Positions 13,170 to 25,300 of a stretch of 64,000 nt of DNA are shown here, one piece after another. The stretch is taken from assembly GCA_013398055.1 (NCBI GenBank), contig VZRS01000476.1, positions 604,905 to 668,904 on the forward strand. The letters run 5' to 3'. The notes beneath the pieces are model-generated. The model was not told the origin of the DNA, searched no databases, and worked only from the letters and a program-made list of their open reading frames with translations. The stretch's first letter is position 1. Each line of letters begins with the position of its first letter. This DNA is from Ifrita kowaldi. Taxonomy: Eukaryota; Chordata; Aves; Passeriformes; Cinclosomatidae. A program made the position numbers and the translations under genes.

Positions 13170-13659
13170 TGTTGTGGTTAGGAATGGTGTTCCCAAATTT
13201 AGTGTTCCCACTGAAACACCCCAGACCACATGCTGCTTGCTGACTTCCCCCCACCTTCCCTTGTGGCAGGATGAAGAGAAGAACTGAAAGCACAAAAAGG
13301 TAAAGATCACAGGATAAGAACAATTTAGCAGAAACAGCAATGAAATAAGAAAAGAAACAGTAACAACCAACAATACTAATAACAGAGTGTACAAGTTAGG
13401 CAAACGATTCACACAGGAGGGCTCCCCACCCACACACCCACCCTTCACCCTCAGTCCCCCCTGCACATGGTGTGAGGCGATATCAAACAACCCCGGGGTC
13501 CTGGCTGTGCCCCTCCTGGCTGATGCTAACTTTAACCCTGTCCTGGCTGGAACAGGACACCATGTCCTCCCCACTGATGCTTCAAGAAGCAAACTGACAT
13601 CTTCTTTGGGTTCTCTGCTAGCATGAGTCTCCTCTTTGGTTAGATACTGAACCACAACC
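13170..13659. mobile_element. LTR-like element (probable solo LTR of an avian endogenous retrovirus)
   Basis: A 490-bp segment opens with TGTTGTGGTT and closes with AACCACAACC, an inverted terminal match of 9 out of 10 bases. Its interior has a C-rich CTGACTTCCCCCCACC stretch, an A-rich middle and a second C-rich block, then GC-richer sequence. This resembles the layout I recall for avian ERVL-type LTRs, which begin TGTTGTGG. No internal retroviral coding region, primer-binding site or second LTR is recognisable. It abuts a CR1 terminus at 13660. The 207-codon minus frame at 13104-13727 simply crosses this element and is not a gene. It could instead be a non-autonomous element with short terminal inverted repeats. 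Confidence 0.45.
13424..13461 (-). other. C-rich tract with G-quadruplex potential on the minus strand
   Basis: Six C runs of 3-6 bases on the plus strand (13424-13427, 13429-13431, 13437-13439, 13441-13443, 13448-13450, 13456-13461) are separated by 1-5 bases. It lies inside the LTR-like element. Confidence 0.7.
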
Positions 13660-13760
13660 CAGAGAATCACAGAGTCATTGAATTGTTTAGGGTGGAAAAG
13701 ACCCTTAAGATCATCAAGTCCAACCATAAACCTAACACTGCCAAAAGAGCCACTAAACCA
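13660..13760 (-). mobile_element. CR1 LINE 3' fragment
   Basis: This is the minus-oriented CR1 terminus. The plus strand reads AGAGAATCACAGAGTCATTG, then GGGTGGAAAAGACCCTTAAG, ATCATCAAGTCCAACCATAA, ACCTAACACTGCC and CACTAAACCATGTC. It directly abuts the LTR-like element ending at 13659. The 5' limit of the fragment is indistinct. Confidence 0.9.
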
Positions 13761-15404
13761 TGTCTCCCACTAAAACATGCCTCTACCTAAAACCTGCACA
13801 CTACCCACACGGCTTTTCTCCTCTGTTCTTTACCACCTCCAAAACCTGTAGGAAGGTCCACTACTTGCTCCAACTGTACCAGATGGCAAAGCACAGCAAT
13901 ATAATCTTAGCACAGCGTTTAGATGAAATGCAGAATTGCATCATAGTGTTAACATCTCGTTCTCCCACTAACACTCCCATCCCACCATCACTGCTGACAA
14001 AAAAGTGTGGATTATGTCACTGTCATGTTTCCCATACCTGAAACATAACCCTTCCCATACCTTCTCATTCTCCTCACTTCCCCACTCTCCTCTGTTTCTC
14101 TTAGTTATATAAGAAATGGAGATTCCCACAAACTAGAGACCCCACACCTGGGTTTCCTTTTCCTAAAATATCTGAAAGGTATCCTATATACACACACAAA
14201 TATGCATACTTTTGTCTGTATGTATGTAACTTTGTTTCATTCTTATGCCCAGAATTAAGGATTCTGTATTAATCCTGACATGAAGATGACAGAAGTTCAC
14301 ACAATATCAAAAATAATGAGATAACCTGTTCATAAAATACAGGGCTTGAAAAAGGGCATAGAGAGTCTTCAGTTACAGAAATATACTGAAAAGTGCAGCA
14401 TCAGCAGCCCCTTTAAACCCAAAAGGTTAAATTTGAAACATCATTATTTCTTGAAAGAGCTATTTTGAAAAATTCATTGTTAAGGAAAGTGTTTTATTTT
14501 ATGTTCATAGCTCTTCAGCTAGATTTCTTAAATTAAGCTCATTTCCATGCCCCCATCCTTCCACCCCCATAAACATCAGCTCGTTACTTTAAAAATGCAC
14601 AGTGAATAAGAAAGAGGCAATTAAGGATGAGGCACTGTAGAAATTGACTGTGACAGGTGTTCAAAGAATGAATCAGTACATGACTTCCCTGTTCTTTTAC
14701 TCTTCCTTAAGCATCTGCTTTTGACTTCTTTTCTAATTTCCTCTTGATGCTCGACCCTAACAAAACCTCTGAGACCTCCTTAGGAAGAGAGGAGCTACAG
14801 GAAAATTTAAAAAGCTACAAAAACCCCAAGTGTTTCCAGTGACTCCTGGCTTTGGTTAACCTTCATGCTCCAGTGCTACTCAAAGCACCTCATTTGTTGA
14901 GAACTACAGCATTAGACTTTCTCATTCTCATTAATAGCTCCCTTTACACAGTATTGGTTTTCCCATTTAACTCAGAAAAATCACAGCTTCCTGGCTGGCA
15001 ATTGGTTCTTCCCCCAGGCAGGACACAGGCTAGCTGCAGGAGGGAACCAGTGCTTGTCATGAGTATTTGTGATGCCTGCAGTATGCCATTCCTCAACTCT
15101 GTAAGAACTGTGGATTGAATTAGATCTGCCAAAATTTTCTACCAAATTTCTATTAGCATCGCATTGTTCTTAACAGCATAATTGCTGTGAATGTGTATAA
15201 CAAAATATATATGTAACTTGACTCAGTTTTTTGCAAGGCACAGTCTGGGACTGAGATATTCAGTACCAAAAAAGACCACAATATCACAAATGTAGGAAAG
15301 GAATGGTTAGGATATCTGGGTGGAAAACAAAAGATAGATTCCCAGAGAAAGTACTTCTAGGTTAACATACTAACTAAGTTTTTTCCCTCTTTGTGTTACA
15401 CAAA

Positions 15405-15960
15405 GAAATACAGAATTATTCAGAAGGCCATCCAATGCTCACAGCAGGCTTAACAGTGAATCCAGACCAGGTTGCTCAGGGCTTTATCCAGGTGGGTCTT
15501 GAAAACCTCCAAGTATGGAAATTCATAACCTTATGAGCAACCAGCAACCTGACGCTGAAAATTCTTTCCTTGTATAACACTGACCCCGATATTAATTCAT
15601 ATTTTATGAAGTTGAAATCTCCTGTTTCAATTTGTCATTGTCTTTTGTTCTCCCATTATACTCTGCTGTAAAGAACATGGCTTCACCTCCCTGTGGGTGT
15701 TGGATAGCTCACGTTAGGTCCCTCCAATGCTATATTTTTTTCATGCTGAACAAACCCTGTTATCTCAGCCTCTCTGTGCAGGACAAGTGCTCCAAGCCCT
15801 GACTATTTTGATGGCCTTTCACTGAACTCATCCAAGTTCACTGATGTCTGGACACATCATCGCAGATATGGTCTGAGTAAAGGAGAATAATCACTTCAGC
15901 CTTCAGGCTACTGTCCCATTCATACAGTCCAAACTGCTGCTATCTTTCATTGCTTTGTGA
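15405..15960 (-). mobile_element. Old, diverged CR1 LINE fragment
   Basis: The plus strand gives the reverse complement of the CR1 3' region in diverged form: AATACAGAATTATTCAGAAG, then CAGACCAGGTTGCTCAGGGC, TTTATCCAGGTGGGTCTTGAAAACCTCCAA, CTCAGCCTCTCTGTGCAGG, and GCTCCAAGCCCTGACTATTTTGATGGCC. It appears to continue into ORF2-derived sequence near 15900-15960. Divergence is higher than in the copies at 19 and 33 kb, suggesting an older insertion. Confidence 0.8.
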
Positions 15961-17433
15961 TGATCAAGGATGAGGATGTAGTGCATTCTTGGTTTTTTAT
16001 TCAGTTTTGTCCTGTTTGCTGACCCTGTCAGTACAGGTGCCAAGTAACACCAAACAGCTAAACGAGCCAAACAGAAGACTTTCTGCCCAATTTTGCAGCC
16101 TATTCTCACTTAATATGAACGGAAGATCAACTGTCCTGTCAGGATAGCTGCTTCCTCACATCATGTAAAATCATATAAACAACCTGTTAGGATAGCAGAA
16201 CTGCAGTGACAACATGAGCCACCTGCAGTCTTAGGCTTTTTATCTATCTGAGCTATAAAAAACAAAGCATCCAAGCAAAGTCATCAGCTCCCTCTCTTCT
16301 CTACTGCCCTAGTTGTTTTACTTTTTGCATCAGAAATTGTTCATCCCAGAAAATACCATGGGGATGTGGGATTTTCTTGATCAATTTGAAAGCAAAGATG
16401 TGACCAGACATAGCATTTTGTAATTAGAGTTTACTAGCCTAAGTGTACACTTGTAACCAGGGACACAAATAAAAGGGAGCTGCAAGAAGGAACTCTGTTT
16501 TAATGGAAAAACAGGGGTTTCCACCCAAAATGTGACAAGCCAATAATGCATCATGAAACACAAGATATTTTTAGTTCTCATTCAGTTTATGAGCATAATA
16601 TCAAACCTTCTCTATCTAACATGCCAACACAGTAATGAAACTAAGATAAAAAGACGAGTGAGTGTACGTTATTCAATATGTCCAGGTATCAATATACTGC
16701 TTATCTCTTTGCTTGAATAAAAATACTCACAGAATGTATCAGTAATTTTTTTCATTAAAGTTTAAAGAGGGAAAAGTATTAGGATTTTATCCAGCATACA
16801 CAGAAAAGGCTTCAATTTTTAAGAGGACTGTAGGAGTGGGAATTGAAGTTGGACCTCTAAATCTTAAATCTCTGAGTCACATGTGAATGCACTGCCAACC
16901 CCATGGAACCCAGAATTTGCTTCACATTTTTGCTGGCAGGTACTGATGCTTGTGAGTGTGTAGCCTGTCTGCTACGATTGCCTGAAGAAAACAGTCCTTG
17001 ACTTAAGAGCCATAAGAAAACATAGTAAGTACATAAACCACAGTCTATTGTTTTACCCACCATTGCTGTGTCTAAACACTTCAAAAGCATCTCTCTATGA
17101 ACACTTCACAGGAAAACTTTCAGACGCTCTATGAACACTTCTGTATTTTTTATATCCAAAGAAAATACCTTCACCTCCTGTGAAAAGGGGTTCTTGCACA
17201 ATTTTACAGTTGATGTGTATATATATTTTTTTTTCATCAAATCCTGTCAGCATTCATAGCTCTCAACTCAGATTAGTAGCATACAATTTGAGCAGGAAAA
17301 TTGAAGAGAAATACACAGTGAGTTTAAAATCAGAAATGGCACTTGTTTATGATAATATTTGCAGCTCTTCCATCTAAGTACCCACACAGATTGCACATAC
17401 TCCCACAGAGATGGAAATTAATATGTGAAATAC

Positions 17434-17543
17434 CTGTGCAGCTTGAGTGTCACAGTTCCATAAACAGTAGCAAAGCCCAGAAGACGAACCCATCTTAGGA
17501 GAACACAGCGAAATATACTTGGCTCAAAATACAAAATGACAAC
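17434..17543 (-). CDS. GPR158: GPR158 exon C: end of TM2, extracellular loop 1 and TM3
   Basis: A 110-bp exon on the minus strand has an acceptor after a CT-rich tract ending TTCTATAG and the donor CACAG|GTATTT. It starts in phase 0 and ends after two bases of an Arg codon. The 36 complete codons begin VVILYFEPSIFRC and end in GTVTLKLH. VVILYF finishes TM2 and EPSIFRC is extracellular loop 1. Its Cys is the conserved residue at the top of TM3 that pairs with extracellular loop 2 in GPCRs. VLLRWVRLLGFATVYGTVTLKLH is TM3. The exon continues exon B in frame, so exons A to C are contiguous in the transcript. The next family segment (intracellular loop 2 and TM4) was looked for by eye on the minus strand between 1 and 17433 and not seen, so it probably lies beyond the window. 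Confidence 0.95.
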
Positions 17544-18983
17544 CTATAGAACAGAAAGATAGAGAGAGCTTCAGTACTGCTTTCATGAGGAAGTAGTTCT
17601 TCATTCAAATGCAGAATAGTTGCAAAACAGGACAGCAGACACATTTCAGCTCGTACTGCTGTATATTCAGATTTTCTAGTAAAGCATTGGGATGAGCAGA
17701 TCAACCAGCTGGCACAGTTCTAGGCACCAACTCCTTTTTGAAGGGAGCTGGCAAAAACCCTGTGACAGACTGTGAAGTGACAACACTTTTAAATGCAATT
17801 CCACTGACTTTTCTTAACTGAGTGAAAACATGTACCCAGAGAAGAGGATAGAACAGACAAGGACATTTTCCTTGAGCTATTCAAGTAATACGCAGCTGGC
17901 TTAATTCTGGTTTGATAGGCTGTATTTACTAGGTTACATTTCAAAGTCACTCCTAATAAACCTAGCAAAATGATAGCTGCTCATTTTTCTCTGCCAAACT
18001 AAAAATGATTGCACTAGCTTCTTTCTTTCCAAAATACGAAATATTTATGACACACTTAACTCTTTCTTCCCCATATATTTTACCTAAGATGTACCAAATC
18101 TCCCCATGCATCACCACTTTCTTAAGGAAAACAACCTTTTTGTTCACCTGCACATTTCTCTAATCACAACAAAAGAGGTCCTACCAGCCTTTTGCCCTGT
18201 CTACCAAGGACCATGCACAAGGACAACACTCCATAAGCAGTAACAGAAAGCTACTTCTGTAGGTATAGTGCATACAGAAGCTTCACTATCAAGTAAAATA
18301 GCACTCTTCTCTAAAACAGGGTTGTTCACTGAACTCAGTCACAATTTGAACCAGGAGTCCATTTCTCCTCGTTCCAACAGACATTGTCCCTGATGCCCTG
18401 AGGGTTGATCCCATATTCCTTCCCACTCATCTGGTCCCACCAGGAGCCTGCTGTCCCAGGGATTTATTGGTAAGCTGCCCTTACCCCACCTGTAGGCCCT
18501 GCTTGGTCCAGCAAACCTAGATCCCATCCCATTCAGTGTGTCTGACCAGAACCTGATAAAACAACCCAATGCACCACAGTACAAATCAATTGGGTAATCC
18601 TGGTCTAGAGAAAGCAAGCGCTGAAGCATTTCAGGCCATCTGTCACAGCTTCATTTACAGTCAGTACATTCTGGCAGCAGAGGTAGTATTGTGCCTACTG
18701 GCTGCCACATATTATTTCCCTAAGTAAATGCTTTTCTATGTGGGAATTCAAGTTCAGGGTATTGGCCAAAAGCCCAGGACTACATCCTTTGGGTGACATA
18801 GACTTCTTTAGAAGAGTGGGGGCAAAAATGGCAGATGTGGGCTGAGAGAGATGGAAGCTGCCGTGCTTCACTGGCATGCTTTTTTATACAGCAGAATCAA
18901 ACTATTTCTTTTAAAAATACGATTTGCTGAATCAAACTGTGCTGCAAAATTTAATCTACTTTTTTTTCACTGTTATTGGACTG

Positions 18984-19200
18984 ACATAGAATCACAAAAT
19001 ATACTGAGCTGGAAGGGAACCACAAGGATCATCAAGTCCAGCTCCTGGCACTGCACAGGACACCCCAAGAGTCACACCATGTGCTTGAGAGTACTCTCCA
19101 AACGCTTCTTGAACTCTGTAAGGCTTGGTGCTGTGACCACTTCCCTGTGGAGCTGTTCCAGTGCCCAACCACCCTCTGGGTGAAAAACTTTTTCCTGATT
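18984..19200 (-). mobile_element. CR1 LINE 3' fragment
   Basis: Minus-oriented CR1. The plus strand has CATAGAATCACAAAATATAC, GAGCTGGAAGGGAACCACAAGG, ATCATCAAGTCCAGCTCCTG, GTGCTGTGACCACTTCCCTG and CAGTGCCCAACCACCCTCTG. It is the same subfamily type as the copy at 32971-33440. The minus-strand frames overlapping it (18992-19267 and 19032-19355) are repeat-derived, not genes. Confidence 0.92.
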
Positions 19201-20433
19201 TGACATGCTTCAGTGTAGACATTTTCTGGGATTCTGAAAATTCTGCATGTAGAAAAGGCATCAGCATTCAGCTTTTCTCCTTGGATAATCAGCTGGAAAA
19301 CCAAAATGCATCCACACGTGCATGACCATGCTTGGGCAAACAGAACATCCAGCAAAAAGCTTCTCAGAAGGACCTGAACGGCAGCAATGACCTCTTAGCC
19401 TAATATACAGTTTATATATATAATATACATTAAGACCAACAAACAACCTGAGCAAAGTCTGTAGCAGTAACTTGTCTCCTGAGGTTTGCCAGGGGGTAGA
19501 AAACACCGTGTTTCATCTTTGATTCTTCCAAAGAAGAAAAACAATGTCAAAAAAGACTGGCATACAGAGACTCTGAACATTTCAAAGTTGATTCGAAAGC
19601 AGAATTTTTCAGATAATTGAAATGGGAAGGTCTGAAAACTCTCCAGGCATAGAATTTTCTGAACAAGGGCAACAGCTCTCTTTGTCATGCAATCTGACAC
19701 AGCAATTTCATCTGCTGCTGCTTGTTGAAACATTAACTGCTTGTGTCTAGAAAATCTCATTGATTTGCATTGAATCATTTGTATGAGCAGCTGAGGCATT
19801 TGGCTAGATATCAACCAAGAAACCACCACTTCAAATGCAGCCTGGTGTGAGCTGGCATGTGACAACTCACCATGAAGGCTGCAGAGGCAAGGCTCCCATT
19901 TGAAATAGACACATTTTAACTGCTCCTTCACCCAGGGGTGATGGATATTGCAGAAGTAAGACTTCATCCAGGTTTGAGTCCCTTTCGGATCTTCCTGTAT
20001 TTATATGATGGAGATTCATAACAGTGCCTTCATTAGGGCCAGTGTCCATTTCTACCTATTCTTGCATGTGGTCTGTCATGGACCCAGGCTTTGAAGGGCA
20101 AGAATTGCTGTATGTGCATTTTGCTTTCTTCTTAGGCATCGCAGAAGGCTATGCTAAGAATATGTCATTCCCATTCCCATCAGGGCTCACGAGGATGTTC
20201 AGGTGACTGCCCTCTCTAAGCTCTTGTCAGCATTACATCTCTTATAAGCACCATGAATTTTAGAGGAACAATTTTTAAACTGAACAATCTTTAATGGATT
20301 GGAGCCAAGAGGCTATAGAAACACTGCCCTGGGAGCCTTGCTCAATTTTTTAACCCAGGTGGAATACAATTCTTGCAAAGAATCTGGTCTAAAGTATGGC
20401 TGCTGCACTCCATCCCTCACTCTCCCCTCGTTT

Positions 20434-20476
20434 AAAAAAAAAAAACAACAAACAAAAAACACAAACCAAAAAAAGA
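20434..20476. repeat. A-rich low-complexity tract (AAAAC)n
   Basis: Twelve A residues followed by irregular A runs separated by C. No retrotransposed sequence is recognisable upstream of it. Confidence 0.75.
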
Positions 20477-22298
20477 GGAACATAACACAGAGAAGTCTCC
20501 AGTTTGTTTTGTATCAGCCTCTTCTACCTTATCAAAACCCCCATTCCCAACTGTTATCCCCAGAGCTAAGCCTTCTTCAAGCGACAACAAATGTGCAGCA
20601 AAGGGTTGCTGAGCTCCAAGTGAGGAGCGTAGGATGAGCACCACATTCACCCACATATCCAGGCTGCTCTCAGCAGAGCAAGGGAATCCCTCAGTTCTAA
20701 AAGACTACCCTGCCCACCAAAAATCTGACAATATTTCATTTTCCCTTTTTGCATTTGTGATGCATTAGACCATGATCTCCTTAAAAATGCTGGGAGGTTT
20801 TGCTGATGGATGTAACAAAACCTCTTCACTGTACATAAAGAAATGTGTTATCACCAGTTCTGCCAGCTCCTGGCATCCACTTAAATACTAGACATCAGTT
20901 TCTGCTACCTAAACAAAAAGATCTGGGGAAATCATTTGGAAACCAGAAGAAGATAAGTCAAACAGTGGTTGTTCATGTCCTGGTTACTGCAGCTGTGCGT
21001 GAGATTTCATGAGCTGGGGCTCATCTCTGTCATTTGGACAAATGCATTTAGATGTTTGCTTTTAAACTCAGCGTGGTTTAAGCTATTATTATCCTAGCCA
21101 AAACATTGTTCCAGTAGTCACGCTACCACTTGTGGAGTTAGAGATGAAAAGACTTCCTAAGGTCACCAGCTAACTGTCAAGTGTGTTTAGAGCTGGAGAA
21201 TTACAGACACGGAAGAGGGACTTAGCTTGCTGACACAGAGATCAGCCAGCTCAGTTATTCATCTGACACGGTGAACAGACACACACGCTCTCTAAAGACA
21301 ACAGCTGAAGTCAATAAAAGCACCTCACACATTACAGCAAATTTTCCTGATCAGGACAGGTAGAAAAGTAAAAGTGTGAAGAGAACTAACACTGAACAGT
21401 TGAACATTCAAAAAGCTAACTGAGTTCGTCCACACAAAAAAATTGGAATTAATGAGTTTTAGAGGCTCAGTGCCATTGCTTCTTAAAAGATAAACAGCAT
21501 TTTAGAAAGATTTTTTAAAAAAAAGAAAATACCCCTTGTTAGAACCCTATAATGTTAATAGTGAACAAAACTGCATCACAAAATGCTCTTTAGTCTTTCA
21601 GATTAACTTTATTGTGCACAATAAAAGACGGTTAATTCTGCCTTTCACCTTGGCATCAGATGCAGGCAAAAATATTTTTATACTGTGCACTTCCCCAAGT
21701 TGCACTGACTGGGATTCAGTCTGGCTAAATCAAACATATAATTTCTTCCTACACTGTTTTAGGGGTCTAAATCAGGCCTACTAATGCAAATTTCATAGTT
21801 AACCCAGTACCTTGAAGAAGTTCAGCTTCAGCTACTTGGACAGGAGCTCGGCCTAAAGGTTTCAAATACACATCTCCATCAAGTAGAAAGGCACTACAAC
21901 ATTTATTTTAGGGAATTTGCTTCACTATATGTCAATTAATAATCTGCATTAGGAGGACTAAGCCAAGCACTTTATAGCCAGCTGTAACAACTTTGTAATG
22001 TATTTAAGACAAGTACTTCAATTCTTAAGGCATAAAAGTCACATGAATAGATCAAAAACTCATTTTCCTCTACAATCATCAAATTGCTATACTTCATGTT
22101 GAGTGGGAATGGGCAACACTATAACGTCTCAAAAGACCAGAAGTCAAAGAGCTTTAAAAAATACATGTATTGTCAGTGCTAAAAATCCTAAAGTTAACAT
22201 GAAAAATTTTGAGCAGGACCTTAACTTCAAAAGTCCCAAAATGTTCAAAATTTTTGAACTCTTCTCATTTTTGTCCTCGGTTGTAGACTCACACTAAG

Positions 22299-22362
22299 GT
22301 TTAGGTTGGAATGGACCTTTAGAGATCATCTAGTTCCTACTGCTGTGGACAGGGATGTTATC
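22299..22362 (-). mobile_element. Short CR1 LINE remnant
   Basis: Only the terminal part is left: GGTTTAGGTTGGAATGGACC, TTTAGAGATCATCTAGTTCC, and CTGTGGACAGGGATGTTATCC. This is the typical reverse-complement CR1 3' end, with no further extension recognisable. Confidence 0.75.
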
Positions 22363-25300
22363 CATGTTCTATAGATGGAAATGAAATTCAGAGCTTAGAA
22401 TTTGAGCATAACCATCATCTGCTTATAGATCTGAGGTGCAAGTCATGCACTTTAGACAAAAATGATGCAAAAGTAATGGGTTTTTTTCTCATTTGCAAAT
22501 AACCAAATTCATCTTAAAATTGTGCCCACTTAACCCAAAAAACTTTACGGGAAAACTGCCTACTTTTTAACTGAACTTCAGAGTTTTCTGCACGTACTCT
22601 GCACAGTTCAATGCAGGACATGACACAGCTATTCAAGATAATGCCTTTTGGGCTAATTCCATTAACAAGCATCTAGGAGATAGTGTGAAGAGATCCATCG
22701 GATCTGTTCCACTGCCCAGCACCATCTGCCCTTGCCTGACTGCAACAGCTGTCTAGGGCTGTCTCTAGGCAATTCTGCTACGCAACAAGCCATCAGATAC
22801 TTCCTCTCAGTATCCTGCTGTGCTGAGGGATGGGCAGTCTTCCTTCTTCTGCTGCGTTTCAATAGTTTCTTTCAACTCGCCAAATATCCTCCAGGGTACC
22901 TCAAGTCACCAATTAATGCTTCAGTCCTAACACTGAGGAGGGATTTCCTGCAGCAGAGATGTTGTTTGCAATGTTAGATAAGCTTGCCATCCAAACTCAT
23001 AACAGTCTGGCACTACGCTTCCTAGGAAAGGGACCAATCCACTCGTATGTGGGCACACTGCCATCTCAACAGATGGGATGAATGAAGGCATTCATGAGCC
23101 TGTGCACGCTACGGGCACCACATACCACTGCTCGAAGCATGAGTCACAGCTCAGATCATCTGCTTAAATATTAGCGAATGCACGGCTCCTTATCCAGCCC
23201 TGGACTATGCACAAGCATTTCCGGTGCAGCTACACACGTCCTCTTAGAGAGGTGTGGTAACAGCTGAATATGAGAACACTTCCTTCCATTTCCATCCCAT
23301 ATTTTCAAACCACGTGTGCTTTTTGAGACATTACATCTTACTATAATAGGCCTGTGAGCACACAGTACCATCAAACCCTGCTATCCTTGCAAATCTCACA
23401 ATTTTAAAGCCAAGCTGTGCCAGATCATTAGCTCAATGCTTCTGAATGCACACATTTGCTGCACAAAACCACAGTAAATGCTCAGTAGGTTTTCTTGTTA
23501 TAAATTCTATATTTATCATAGAATAATATTCTATATGCCTCTGAATTGGAACTGAATCAACTTCCCAGTATACAGCATTGGAAGCACTCTGCTGCTGGTA
23601 GCAATGCATTTCAGATAAGATGTATCTCACAGGCAAAATCCTTGCAGCCATTTAAGTAAGATCTTCTGGGTTTCTTCATAAAAGAAGACAACTTTTTCCT
23701 CATCACCCACACAAAGTCCAGCCTGAAATTCTACTTACCGAAATCTTTTTTTCCCTCCCACTATACTTTCAACTGCAGATATTGCTGTTTTCTTCACTGC
23801 CTATCTTAAACTATCTATTAATAAAATACCTGTTAAACCTCTGTCTTTGTTTCAGCAAAGACATGCCTTGCTGTAAAGTCTTTTGGAAGACCAAGACTCA
23901 GTATAAATACGCAAGCAGCAGCACCAGTGTAGAATAAAAGGGCAGACTTCTAGAACTTGATTCATCAGAATGCTTTGCTATCACTAGGTTTTATTACCCT
24001 TTGGATTCATCCCCACCAGGCAGTAACAACAGAACTCTAAAGCTCTTTATGGAACACATATTTTACAGTGGAGCTCATTAAGCCTCCTGAGAGATTTCAC
24101 TGGAGATTAAGCAAACAGAACCTTCAAGATCATTCTGGTTTGACAAAAGACTGCATACTTAGAATGCCTTTTTACGGATATATCTTCAATTACTTTACCT
24201 CTTTTTTTTCCCTTCCTCTGTTCATAAGGGAGATCTCAGCTAACCATTGACAAGACACCCCTGAATAGGTCATTTTGAGGAAAATAAACTTCCATGTGGT
24301 TTCCAAGATGCTGTCATGTATTTCTTTCAATCCAAAGAGAAAAAGTGATATGCCACAGATCTTACCAGCTCTGGAAATATTTATTTCTAAGTGACTTGAA
24401 CACATGGCCTGAAAATGCATTTATTCACCATAAATTCTAGCCTTTGCTTAAGCCTTACTAATGATCCAGCTTCACTGTTCCTATTTGCTTCGGCCTCATA
24501 AATAGCATTTTAAAGTCAAGTAATAAAAAATCAACATGTAACCCACAATGGCTTTAAAAAGAGACATGCTTGCACTCTTGTAGATAGATTTGATCACAAC
24601 AAATGAATTTTTATGTCCAATAAGGTCCACACAGTTCAGAAGAGCAAAAAATTTTGAAAATTTAAAGCCTACCAGAATCCACATAGTTTGTGGATTCTCT
24701 GTGTACAGAGCAAAATGCTTTTCCTGACTCACAGAGGTCACCATCTACAGACTTGACGCACAAAATTAATGCATAGTCATTGATCTGATTTTAAAGATAC
24801 TTAGGGCCTAGCAAGGGAGTCAGGAGCCATCGACTTCACTGAAAGGCAACTACCAAACATTTAAAAAATATCTGGCTTCCTGTCTTCAAAAAGAGTGCTA
24901 AGAGCAGTGTAGATAGCACTGACGCTCTGCACGCTTTCATTTGATGTGTTTTAAACTTATATGAAAAGGTCTTCAGTTACTTTCCAGTTAAATACTGAAA
25001 CATACATGAAAATGTGGGTTTTCTGACCAAGCAAATGGTCAGGTTTTGAATGAAGATTATTAGACATGATCTGCCAGCAGCAACACTAAAAGCAAAGATG
25101 AGCAGATGGGGCATTCAGGGCTCCAGACTCATGCACACTAAGGCTGAGAAGAGAAACACAAGTGAAATATAGAGGAGAAGCTGAGCTCCTTAATCATTCA
25201 AAGCTTCTATTTTCATAGTTTGCATTACATTCAAAAAACGTCATTCAAAATTAATAGAAATAATTTCATCAGAATGTTTTATCTAGGCAATGTACAGGCA

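Larger units (their letters stand above)
1..17433 (-). other. GPR158: Partial GPR158 intron downstream of exon C (at least 17.4 kb)
   Basis: It begins with the donor GTATTT at 17433 on the minus strand and runs off the left edge. It contains CR1 copies near 0.8-1.4, 5.0, 9.0-10.7, 13.7 and 15.4-16.0 kb and an LTR-like element at 13.17-13.66 kb. A GC-richer patch near 7.1-7.45 kb and the stretches 1.43-4.98, 5.2-9.0, 10.7-13.1 and 16.0-17.4 kb show no recognisable gene or repeat family. The exon for intracellular loop 2 and TM4 was not found. Confidence 0.75.

Noticed and set aside
13104..13727. 207-codon minus-strand open frame, the longest in the window
   Set aside because: It spans the LTR-like element and the CR1 terminus, has no recognisable domain, and owes its openness to repeat composition.
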